Shown one piece after another: positions 31,726 to 37,594 of a stretch of DNA of 38,858 nucleotides. The stretch comes from UBA1370 sp964515115. Its GTDB lineage: Bacteria > Patescibacteriota > Microgenomatia > UBA1400 > PJMF01. The translations under genes were made by a program, and so were the position numbers. Position 1 is the stretch's first letter. Every line of letters starts with the position of its first letter. The notes under the pieces were generated by a model. That model saw only the letters and a program-made list of their open reading frames with translations. It had not been told where the DNA came from and ran no database searches. The DNA lies in assembly GCA_964515115.1 (NCBI GenBank), contig CAZESB010000008.1, positions 1 through 38,858 of the forward strand. Reading direction: 5' to 3'.

Positions 31726-33129
31726 ATGGCAAAGACTAACAACACTCCCACCGGCATAGTTACTCAAGTAATTGGTCCGATTGTTGACGTTGAGTTCAAC
31801 AACGATCTGCCGGCTATTTACAACGCTCTGATTATCGAACGAGAGGGCAAAACTCCGCTTTATCTCGAAGTTGAGCAGCAGATTTCCGACACTGAAGTGC
31901 GCTGCATCGCTCTGGACTCCACTGATGGCCTGACTAGAGGGGTAGCAGTGATCAATACCGGTGCTCCTATCACCGTGCCGATTGGTGAAGAAACTCTCGG
32001 TCGTGTTTTCAATGTGGTCGGCGAGCCAATCGACAACAAAGGCTCAGTTTCGGGCAAAAAAACTGCTCCTATTCACAAGCCCGCCCCCGAGCTGGTGGAG
32101 CAGGAAACTCAAGCAACCATGCTGGAAACCGGCATCAAGGTGATTGATCTGATCGCGCCTTTTGCTAAAGGTGGTAAAGTCGGCGCTTTTGGTGGCGCTG
32201 GCGTCGGCAAAACAGTGATCATCCAGGAATTGATTCGTAACATTGCTGAAGTCCATGAGGGCCACTCGGTGTTTGCCGGGGTGGGTGAGCGCACTCGCGA
32301 GGGTAACGACCTCTACCACGAAATGAAAGATTCTGGTGTTTTGGAGAGCACTGTTATGTGTTACGGCCAAATGAACGAGCCGCCAGGCAACCGGCTGCGG
32401 GTGGCTTTAACAGCTCTAACCATGGCTGAGTATTTCCGCGACGAAAAACATGAAGACGTGCTACTTTTTATCGATAATATTTTCCGTTTCAGCCAGGCTG
32501 GCGCGGAAGTTTCGGCGCTGTTGGGACGGATTCCTTCGGCAGTGGGTTATCAGCCTAATTTAGCTTCGGAAATGGCCATGCTACAAGAGCGGATTACTTC
32601 TACTAAAAAGGGTTCTATTACCTCAATTCAGGCAATTTACGTACCAGCCGACGACTACACCGATCCGGCTCCGGCTACCACCTTTGCTCATATTGACTCG
32701 ACTATCTCTCTGGACCGCCGCTTGTCAGAGCAAGCTTTATTCCCGGCGGTGGATCCGCTGGCTTCTTATTCCACTATTCTTGAGCCAAGCGTGGTTGGGG
32801 AAGATCACTACCACACTGCCAGACAAGTGCAGCAAGTCCTCCAGCGCTACAAAGAACTGCAAGACATTATTGCTATTCTCGGTATTGATGAACTGAGTGA
32901 AGAGGACAAGAAAATCGTTTCCCGCGCCCGCCGGATTCAGCGCTTTTTGTCGCAGCCATTCTACGTGGCCGAGCAGTTCACCAACATTCCCGGCGCTTAC
33001 GTTACTATTGCTGAAACCATCAGAGGCTTCAAAGAAATTCTCGAAGGCAAACACGACAACCTCCCAGAGCAAGCTTTCTACATGGTAGGCACTATCGATG
33101 AGGCAGTAGCTAAAGCGGAAAAAATGTAA
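31726..33129 (+). CDS. atpD: ATP synthase F1 subunit beta
   Basis: The catalytic subunit, 467 residues. Walker A GGAGVGKTV, the catalytic Glu in GVGERTREGNDLYHEM, Walker B LLFIDNIFRFSQAG, and ALLGRIPSAVGYQP are all intact. A strong AAAGGAAA ribosome site lies before the ATG. Confidence 0.98.
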   Translation: MAKTNNTPTGIVTQVIGPIVDVEFNNDLPAIYNALIIEREGKTPLYLEVEQQISDTEVRCIALDSTDGLTRGVAVINTGAPITVPIGEETLGRVFNVVGEPIDNKGSVSGKKTAPIHKPAPELVEQETQATMLETGIKVIDLIAPFAKGGKVGAFGGAGVGKTVIIQELIRNIAEVHEGHSVFAGVGERTREGNDLYHEMKDSGVLESTVMCYGQMNEPPGNRLRVALTALTMAEYFRDEKHEDVLLFIDNIFRFSQAGAEVSALLGRIPSAVGYQPNLASEMAMLQERITSTKKGSITSIQAIYVPADDYTDPAPATTFAHIDSTISLDRRLSEQALFPAVDPLASYSTILEPSVVGEDHYHTARQVQQVLQRYKELQDIIAILGIDELSEEDKKIVSRARRIQRFLSQPFYVAEQFTNIPGAYVTIAETIRGFKEILEGKHDNLPEQAFYMVGTIDEAVAKAEKM

Positions 33130-33149
33130 TTTGTTGATCATATAACCAC

Positions 33150-33572
33150 ATGGCAGATTTAAAACTGAAAATTGTCTCACAAGAAAAACAACTGGTGGAC
33201 ACTACCGCCAGCAAAGTCACCGCTCCAGCCTCAATGGGAGAAATTACGGTTTTACCTTATCACGCCCCACTTTTTACCAGATTAGATGAAGGCGTGCTTC
33301 ATTACACCACCAACGATACTGAGTACAACCTAGTTGTTTCCAAGGGTTTTATTACTGTCAGTTCCAACAACGAAGTGACAGTGATGGTAGACGCGGCCGT
33401 GCTTGAGAGAGATATTAGTGTCGAAAAAGCTCAAAAAGCGATTGAAGAAGCTGAAGCTAAAATTCATGATAAAACTGCCAGTCAGCGGGAGCTCATCCAG
33501 GCTGAGGCGGCCATGCGTAAAGCCATGTGGGAAATTAAATTGGCTCAAAAGACCAAGAAATCCTCATTTTAA
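33150..33572 (+). CDS. atpC: ATP synthase F1 subunit epsilon
   Basis: 140 residues: an N-terminal ten-strand beta-sandwich (KLKIVSQEKQLVDTTASKVTAPASMGEITVLPYHAPLF) and a C-terminal two-helix hairpin (VEKAQKAIEEAEAKIHDK...AAMRKAMWEIKLA). The C-terminal helices can brake ATP hydrolysis in related enzymes. Last gene of the operon; no clear terminator follows before the greA promoter. Confidence 0.94.
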   Translation: MADLKLKIVSQEKQLVDTTASKVTAPASMGEITVLPYHAPLFTRLDEGVLHYTTNDTEYNLVVSKGFITVSSNNEVTVMVDAAVLERDISVEKAQKAIEEAEAKIHDKTASQRELIQAEAAMRKAMWEIKLAQKTKKSSF

Positions 33573-33605
33573 ACCCCAATTTAATCTTGTAAGCGTTTGT
33601 AAGGC

Positions 33606-33633
33606 TTGCTCAGAAAAAAATTTTCTTTATACT
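33606..33633 (+). promoter_or_regulatory. greA promoter
   Basis: TTGCTC (33606-33611), 16-nt spacer, TATACT (33628-33633), 9 nt before the greA ATG, so the 5' UTR is at most a few nucleotides. Confidence 0.65.
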
Positions 33634-33642
33634 ATACCGCGT

Positions 33643-34152
33643 ATGACAAACGACCTAAACAATAATACTGCCAACAATACCAACGGCAGGAAACCAACTG
33701 AAGTCACTAAAGAAGGCCTTCAGGACCTCAAAAATGAGCTGAAAGAGCTCAAAGAGGTTAAGCTGCCAGCAGTTATTAAACGCGTCACTGAGGCCCGCGA
33801 ATACGGCGATTTATCCGAAAATGCTGAGTATCATGACGCTAAAGACGAGCATCGCTTCATTGAAACCAGGATTGAGGACATTGAAGAAATTATTGCCAAC
33901 GCCAAAGTGGTGCAAAATACCAAAAGCACTACTACTATCGGCATGGGTTCAAAAGTGAAAATTCAGAAAAAAGGCAATAAAAAATTCAGAATTGTCCAGA
34001 TTGTCGGTGAATTTGAGGCAGATCCGGCGGAAGACAAAGTTTCCAACGTTTCTCCTCTGGGCAAAGCCTTGGTTGGCAAAAAAGTTGGTGGGGAGGCTGT
34101 GGTCAAAGCCCCGGGTGGCTCCACCACCTATCAAATCGTAGAAATTAAGTGA
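33643..34152 (+). CDS. greA: Transcription elongation factor GreA
   Basis: GreA enters the RNA polymerase secondary channel and triggers cleavage of backtracked RNA. The 169-residue protein has a short Asn-rich N-terminal tail (1-16), then the coiled coil with the catalytic tip acids in EAREYGDLSENAEYHDAKDEH (Asp and Glu at the tip) and the C-terminal FKBP-like domain (VGEFEADPAEDKVSNVSPLGKALVGKKVGG). The ATG at 33643 is chosen from the promoter; a longer in-frame extension would overlap atpC. Confidence 0.95.
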   Translation: MTNDLNNNTANNTNGRKPTEVTKEGLQDLKNELKELKEVKLPAVIKRVTEAREYGDLSENAEYHDAKDEHRFIETRIEDIEEIIANAKVVQNTKSTTTIGMGSKVKIQKKGNKKFRIVQIVGEFEADPAEDKVSNVSPLGKALVGKKVGGEAVVKAPGGSTTYQIVEIK

Positions 34153-34161
34153 TTTTAAACT

Positions 34162-34200
34162 CCCAATCCCTCCGTCAATATTGAGGGGTTGGGTTTTTTT
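34162..34200 (+). terminator. Rho-independent terminator of greA
   Basis: CCCAATCCCTC (34162-34172) pairs with GAGGGGTTGGG (34183-34193), 11 pairs including one G-T, loop of 10, then seven T residues. Confidence 0.92.
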
Positions 34201-34225
34201 GTACTTATTTGCCCTCAAAAGTGTG

Positions 34226-34231
34226 TACAAT
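34226..34231 (+). promoter_or_regulatory. -10 box of lysS
   Basis: TACAAT, followed by a short leader with the AGAGGAG ribosome site (34238-34244) 9 nt before the ATG at 34254. No convincing -35. Confidence 0.45.
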
Positions 34232-34253
34232 ATCACTAGAGGAGAAAAACATC

Positions 34254-36344
34254 ATGTCCCGAATTGACGAGGCTATTCAAGCCAAAAAAGAAAAACGAGC
34301 CCAGTTGGAACAACGCGGTCTGAACGTTCACCCTTACTCCTACGACAAGACTCACTCGATTGCTGAAACCAGAAAAATGGAGGGCGACGAGGTGCAGACC
34401 GCCGGCCGAGTAGTGGGTTATCGCACTCACGGCAAGGTGCTTTTCATGGATCTGCAGGACTTTTCCGGTTCCATTCAGGTGATGGTGCGCAAAGAAGAAA
34501 TTGAGCCGGAAGTGTGGGAATGGTTGGGATTGGTGGATCGCAGCGACTTTATTGGCGTAATCGGGCAAGTGGTTACTACCCAAACCGGTGAGTTGACGAT
34601 TTTGGCCGAAAAAGTGACGTTGTTGTCAAAAGCCTTGCGCCCGCTGCCAACAGAGTTTAATCTGGCCGAAGACAAAGAAACCAGGTTTCGCAAACGCTAC
34701 CTCGATATGTTGATCAATCCAGAAACCCGCCGCGTGCTGGACGCTCGGTGGCTAATTGTGAAGGAAATTCGCCGTTACCTGCAAGATCAACACGGTTTTA
34801 CCGAGGTGGAAACGCCAATTTTGCAGCCTTTATACGGCGGCACTAACGCTACGCCTTTTACCACCCATATGAAAGCTTTGGACACCGACTTTTATCTCCG
34901 CATCGCTCCTGAACTGTACCTGAAACGCTTGATTGTCGGCGGCTATGACAAGGTTTTTGAGATTGCCAGAAACTTTCGCAATGAAGGCATTGACCAAACT
35001 CATCAACCAGAATTTACCATGATCGAGTGGTACGAGGCTTATGCCGATTATCACCGGATGATGGATGTGGCTGAAGAGCTGTTTAAACATTTGGCTCGGG
35101 CGGTTAATGGCAGTACGGTGCTAAGTATTGGCGAAGAGCAGTTGGATATTGGTGGTGACTGGCCGAGAATCAGAATGGAAGATGCGCTGCGGGTGAAGGC
35201 GGATATTGATTTTGAAAGTTTGAGCGAAGAGGCAGTGCGCGATTTGCTCAAGCAACACCAGATTACCATTAAAGGCGAGTATTCCAGAGGCAAGGCGTTG
35301 TTTGAGTTGTTTGATCTGCTGGCCGCGCCCAAAATGATCGAGCCAACCTGGATTATTGATTATCCGCGGGAAATCAGCCCACTTTCTAAAGCTCACCGTC
35401 ATAATCCGGCCATGGCAGAGCGGTTTGAGGGGTACATCGGCGGCAAGGAGTTATGTGACGGCTGGAGCGAGATTGTGGATCCGGTTGATCAGCGTCAGAT
35501 TTTTGAGAAAGAGCAGCGCAACATGCGCGCCGGCGATACAGAAGCCCACCCGCTGGATGAAGACTTTCTTGAAGCAATGGAGTACGGGATGCCGCCGCTT
35601 GGAGGCATTGGCGTCGGTATCGACCGCCTGATCATGTTCCTCACCAACACCTGGAGCATTAAGGAAGTAATTGCTTTCCCAACTCTGCGACCAATTCGAA
35701 ACGCTGAGGAGTCGGTAGCGGCTACTGCCGGACAGGCCAGAGTGGTGGAAGAGGGCGCCCAAGATGATAATCTGGGCGCGGAAATGCTTGAAAGCTTTGG
35801 GAATTCTACTGCAGAGAACAACTTGCCTTCTCGAGAAGAAGCTGAAGCACTTTTGGAAAAATATATTCAAAATGAGGCTTTAAGGCATCATTGTCGGATG
35901 GTAGCCAGGGCTATGGAGGCCTACGCCCAAAAACTGGGCGAGAACGCCGAATTATGGTACCAAACAGGCTTGCTTCATGACCTGGATTGGGAAATGTATC
36001 CCAACGAACACCCCCAGAAAGCTCTTGAGGAGATTTTAGCTGAGTACCCAGTGGAGATGAAAAAAGCCATTGCCGCCCACGCCCCAAGCCGAACCGGTGT
36101 TCAGCCTGAAGCCCAGCTGGAAAGGTATCTTTTTGCCTGCGACGAATTGGCCGGATTTTTGCATGCCTACTCTCTGATGAGGCCCAATGGTTTCTCGGGC
36201 ATGGAGTATAAATCCGTTAAGAAAAAACTTAAGGACAAAGCTTTTGCCGCTAACGTTAATCGGGATGATATTTATCAAGGCTTTGAGTTGCTTGGCGTCG
36301 AGCCGGCAGACCACGTCCAGTTTTTAATCTCTGTTTTTAGTTGA
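34254..36344 (+). CDS. lysS: Lysyl-tRNA synthetase (class II) fused to a C-terminal HD hydrolase domain
   Basis: A 696-residue fusion. Residues 1 to about 480 are a complete class II LysRS: OB-fold anticodon domain (about 50-140, TAGRVVGYRTHGKVLFMDLQD), motif 1 (TEVETPILQPLYGGTNATPF), motif 2 (RNEGIDQTHQPEFTMIEWY) and motif 3 (GGIGVGIDRLIMFL). A 60-residue Ala/Glu-rich linker follows. Residues about 540-696 form an HD-superfamily phosphohydrolase domain: ALRHHCRMV (first His), GLLHDLDWE (His-Asp), IAAHAPSRTG, FACDELAGF (last Asp). The reading frame is continuous. An AGAGGAG site marks the start; an in-frame extension to 34209 is rejected. Stand-alone LysRS is about 500 residues. The HD substrate is unknown. 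Confidence 0.9.
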   Translation: MSRIDEAIQAKKEKRAQLEQRGLNVHPYSYDKTHSIAETRKMEGDEVQTAGRVVGYRTHGKVLFMDLQDFSGSIQVMVRKEEIEPEVWEWLGLVDRSDFIGVIGQVVTTQTGELTILAEKVTLLSKALRPLPTEFNLAEDKETRFRKRYLDMLINPETRRVLDARWLIVKEIRRYLQDQHGFTEVETPILQPLYGGTNATPFTTHMKALDTDFYLRIAPELYLKRLIVGGYDKVFEIARNFRNEGIDQTHQPEFTMIEWYEAYADYHRMMDVAEELFKHLARAVNGSTVLSIGEEQLDIGGDWPRIRMEDALRVKADIDFESLSEEAVRDLLKQHQITIKGEYSRGKALFELFDLLAAPKMIEPTWIIDYPREISPLSKAHRHNPAMAERFEGYIGGKELCDGWSEIVDPVDQRQIFEKEQRNMRAGDTEAHPLDEDFLEAMEYGMPPLGGIGVGIDRLIMFLTNTWSIKEVIAFPTLRPIRNAEESVAATAGQARVVEEGAQDDNLGAEMLESFGNSTAENNLPSREEAEALLEKYIQNEALRHHCRMVARAMEAYAQKLGENAELWYQTGLLHDLDWEMYPNEHPQKALEEILAEYPVEMKKAIAAHAPSRTGVQPEAQLERYLFACDELAGFLHAYSLMRPNGFSGMEYKSVKKKLKDKAFAANVNRDDIYQGFELLGVEPADHVQFLISVFS

Positions 36345-36354
36345 GCTTTTGCTA

Positions 36355-36384
36355 TTGACCTTCGTTCTTACATTTGAGTATATT
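36355..36384 (+). promoter_or_regulatory. Promoter after lysS
   Basis: TTGACC (36355-36360), 18-nt spacer, TATATT (36379-36384). It points to the small ORF at 36458. Confidence 0.5.
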
Positions 36385-36457
36385 GAACAACAAGCCGCAT
36401 TGGTTAGAGCTGAAGAAAATAATGAGTAATTTGTAACCTGCCCTAGAAAATGTTTTT

Positions 36458-36646
36458 GTGTTTGGCATCTTCAAGAAAGAGGACGAGCCTCAGCATGATA
36501 ATCCTCATCATGCTGGTCAATGTAGTCATAAGAGAAGAAGTGACATAACGGTCGCAGATTTAAAAGAGACTGGGATTGATCCGTGTACGGTAAATGGGGT
36601 GGCACGAGTTCAAAGAAACAGACAGCCAAAACCTCCCAGAGAATAA
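36458..36646 (+). CDS. Small hypothetical protein (62 aa)
   Basis: A GTG-start ORF for a very polar peptide, MFGIFKKEDEPQHDNPHHAG..., rich in His, Lys, Arg and Pro and with two Cys. It has its own upstream promoter but no visible ribosome site. The coding sequence holds a 9-bp perfect hairpin, CAGCATGAT (36491-36499) with ATCATGCTG (36507-36515), loop of 7. A shorter overlapping ATG ORF at 36450-36548 would encode a 32-residue peptide with a hydrophobic core (SMIILIMLVNVVI). I cannot decide between them, or whether the transcript is instead non-coding. Confidence 0.35.
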   Translation: MFGIFKKEDEPQHDNPHHAGQCSHKRRSDITVADLKETGIDPCTVNGVARVQRNRQPKPPRE

Positions 36647-36659
36647 TACTTCATAATTC

Positions 36660-36688
36660 TTGACTATCCTATATTATTTTGTTATAGT
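36660..36688 (+). promoter_or_regulatory. Strong sigma-70 promoter of the hairpin cassette
   Basis: TTGACT (36660-36665), 17-nt spacer, TATAGT (36683-36688): one of the best promoters in the window. The next ATG is 6 nt downstream. Confidence 0.8.
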
Positions 36689-36694
36689 GATGTT

Positions 36695-36730
36695 ATGGTG
36701 CTTGGCGCTAGAGCGTGCTTAGTACCATAA
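36695..36730 (+). CDS. Leaderless 11-codon leader ORF inside a hairpin
   Basis: ATG to TAA encodes MVLGARACLVP. It starts 6 nt after the -10 box, at the expected transcription start. The whole ORF lies inside a stem-loop: TTATGGT (36693-36699) pairs with ACCATAA (36724-36730), and an inner GCGC/GCGT stem caps it with loop TAGA. Translation would melt this hairpin. The position, ahead of a terminator and a small gene, is that of an attenuator or arrest peptide. Coding is inferred only from position. Confidence 0.4.
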   Translation: MVLGARACLVP

Positions 36731-36734
36731 GTTC

Positions 36735-36763
36735 TTTAACAGGCTAGGTTAAAAGCCTCCTAG
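36735..36763 (+). promoter_or_regulatory. Alternative stem-loops between leader ORF and leader terminator
   Basis: Three mutually exclusive short stems share these bases: TTTAAC/GTTAAA (36735-36740 with 36748-36753), AGGCT/AGCCT (36741-36745 with 36754-36758) and CTAGG/CCTAG (36744-36748 with 36759-36763). The arrangement suggests a conformational switch, but none of them clearly pairs with the terminator arm. Confidence 0.4.
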
Positions 36764-36821
36764 AAACAATAAGACTCCGGAGTTCGCAAAATTTTGTGAG
36801 TTGCGGTGTCTTATTGTTTTT
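36764..36821 (+). terminator. Leader terminator of the hairpin cassette
   Basis: AAACAATAAGAC (36764-36775) and GTCTTATTGTTT (36808-36819) form a 12-bp perfect stem; the inside re-pairs as CCG/CGG and CGCAA/TTGTG. The 3' arm ends in TTTTT. It stands between promoter and gene, so it should act as an attenuator. Confidence 0.7.
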
Positions 36822-36825
36822 GAAA

Positions 36826-36854
36826 GCCCGCCCCGTGAGGGGTGGGCAAGGAGG
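36826..36854 (+). promoter_or_regulatory. GNRA-capped hairpin abutting a perfect Shine-Dalgarno
   Basis: GCCCGCCCC (36826-36834), tetraloop GTGA, GGGGTGGGC (36839-36847): 9 pairs including one G-T. The next seven bases are AAGGAGG (36848-36854), 4 nt before the ATG. The strongest ribosome site in the window sits directly against a stable stem, which could act as a stand-by or protective element. Confidence 0.75.
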
Positions 36855-36858
36855 AAAA

Positions 36859-37266
36859 ATGGTGAAGCGGATCGGAGGAGGGCTGCTGTTTTTAATAGCA
36901 GCCCTCCTCATTTGGTCAGCCTTCGGGTTGCTCCGCAGCAACCTGGAGGCTAACTATCAGGAAGAGGTCTGGCTGCCTCTTCCTGAGATCGAGGGAGGTG
37001 CGGTTACCGACGGTGACCGCACCTACCACATTCGGACCTCCACCCGGCCATCTGGCCAGGTGGAGGTTCATGTTTCGGGGTGGCTGCGCTGTGTGGCCAC
37101 CCCAGACACGAACCAGGGCTGGTTGGTAGAAATACCAGACCAGCCCGTTTCTTTTCCAGGGTGCCGCGCCCGTGGCGGCGCCCTGGAAATCGGCCCTTTC
37201 GGGCCGGGGGTTGAGGTGCATCAGGGGCCGCCGCCCCTACCTCCAGCTCCCGGCCCAACCGCCTAG
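36859..37266 (+). CDS. Small membrane-anchored protein encoded by a hairpin-saturated mRNA
   Basis: A 135-residue product. The N-terminus is VKRIGGGLLFLIAALLIW, a basic residue cluster followed by one membrane helix (about residues 6-24). The exterior part (25-135) has beta-prone stretches, two Cys (WLRCVA and FPGCRA, a possible disulfide) and a Pro/Gly-rich tail (PPPLPPAPGP). I do not recognise the family. The gene is about 64% GC (254 of 400 bases from 36861), clearly above its neighbours. Its coding sequence consists of consecutive near-perfect stem-loops. The ATG at 36859 is set by AAGGAGG; longer in-frame starts run through the leader terminator. It could be a recently acquired or fast-evolving element. 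Confidence 0.7.
   Translation: MVKRIGGGLLFLIAALLIWSAFGLLRSNLEANYQEEVWLPLPEIEGGAVTDGDRTYHIRTSTRPSGQVEVHVSGWLRCVATPDTNQGWLVEIPDQPVSFPGCRARGGALEIGPFGPGVEVHQGPPPLPPAPGPTA
36875..37243 (+). repeat. Chain of ten stem-loops covering the coding sequence
   Basis: Read 5' to 3': 36875-36887 with 36897-36909 (13 bp perfect); 36926-36932 with 36937-36943 (7 bp) inside AGCCT/AGGCT; 36957-36967 with 36976-36986 (11 bp perfect); 36996-37008 with 37012-37024 (13 pairs, one G-T); 37034-37044 with 37059-37069 (11 pairs) plus inner GGCC/GGCC; 37077-37084 with 37096-37103 (8 bp); 37116-37128 with 37133-37146 (13 pairs, one bulge, GAAA loop); 37153-37167 with 37175-37189 (15 pairs); 37191-37196 with 37201-37206 (6 bp, loop TTTC); 37223-37228 with 37233-37238 (6 bp) inside GAGGT/ACCTC. 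About 117 pairs within 408 nt. Confidence 0.85.
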
Positions 37267-37269
37267 CCC

Positions 37270-37306
37270 GAACCCCCGGTAAGCCAGTACCGGGGGTTCA
37301 TCTTTT
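37270..37306 (+). terminator. Terminator of the hairpin cassette
   Basis: GAACCCCCGGTA (37270-37281), loop AGCCAG, TACCGGGGGTTC (37288-37299): 12 bp perfect, followed by ATCTTTTC. It starts 4 nt after the TAG stop. Confidence 0.85.
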
Positions 37307-37351
37307 CAATACCTTCCCACAACTTAATTTTACTTCCCGCTCAAATTCCTA

Positions 37352-37357
37352 TATAAT
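37352..37357 (+). promoter_or_regulatory. -10 box of serS leader
   Basis: TATAAT with a weak TTTACT -35 at 37329-37334 (17-nt spacer). Transcription would begin near 37364, within the base of the T-box stem I. Confidence 0.6.
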
Positions 37358-37360
37358 AAA

Positions 37361-37546
37361 CTTTCATTACCAGCGCGTGAGGCAGTTAGCAGCCGCCAAG
37401 TCCGCTTTGCACCAAGCGGCGCGCTTCTCGGGGTCACAACCGAGACGGGTAAGCCCGTAACAGCCGGAATGAAGCTAAATTAGAGGTGGCACCGTCAGAA
37501 GACCCTCTAACACACATCCTCAGGGGTGGTTGTTAGAGGTTTTTTT
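37361..37546 (+). ncRNA. T-box riboswitch upstream of serS
   Basis: A tRNA-sensing leader. Stem I closes with TTCATT (37363-37368) and AATGAA (37468-37473) and holds hairpins CCGCTT/AAGCGG, CTCGG/CCGAG and ACGGG/CCCGT. The T-box core is GAGGTGGCACCG (37483-37494). The antiterminator pairs TTAGAGG (37480-37486) with CCTCTAA (37504-37510). The competing terminator pairs CCTCTAAC (37504-37511) with GTTAGAGG (37532-37539), then seven T residues. The bulge reads TGGC, which would pair with a tRNA ending GCCA; tRNA-Ser carries G73, so it agrees with the gene. The specifier codon is not certain (AGC near 37462 is a candidate). Uncharged tRNA-Ser would raise serS expression. Confidence 0.88.
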
Positions 37547-37594
37547 ATGCCCTATCAGTTACAGTTATATTAATTGCGCGAAAGGAAAAGCAAA

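Noticed and set aside
33403..33642. N-terminal extension of greA
   Set aside because: Overlaps atpC in another frame; a full promoter and ATG at 33643 give the normal GreA length.
36690..36722. Alternative leader ORF starting MLWCLALERA
   Set aside because: Its ATG begins 1 nt after the -10 box, upstream of any likely transcription start.
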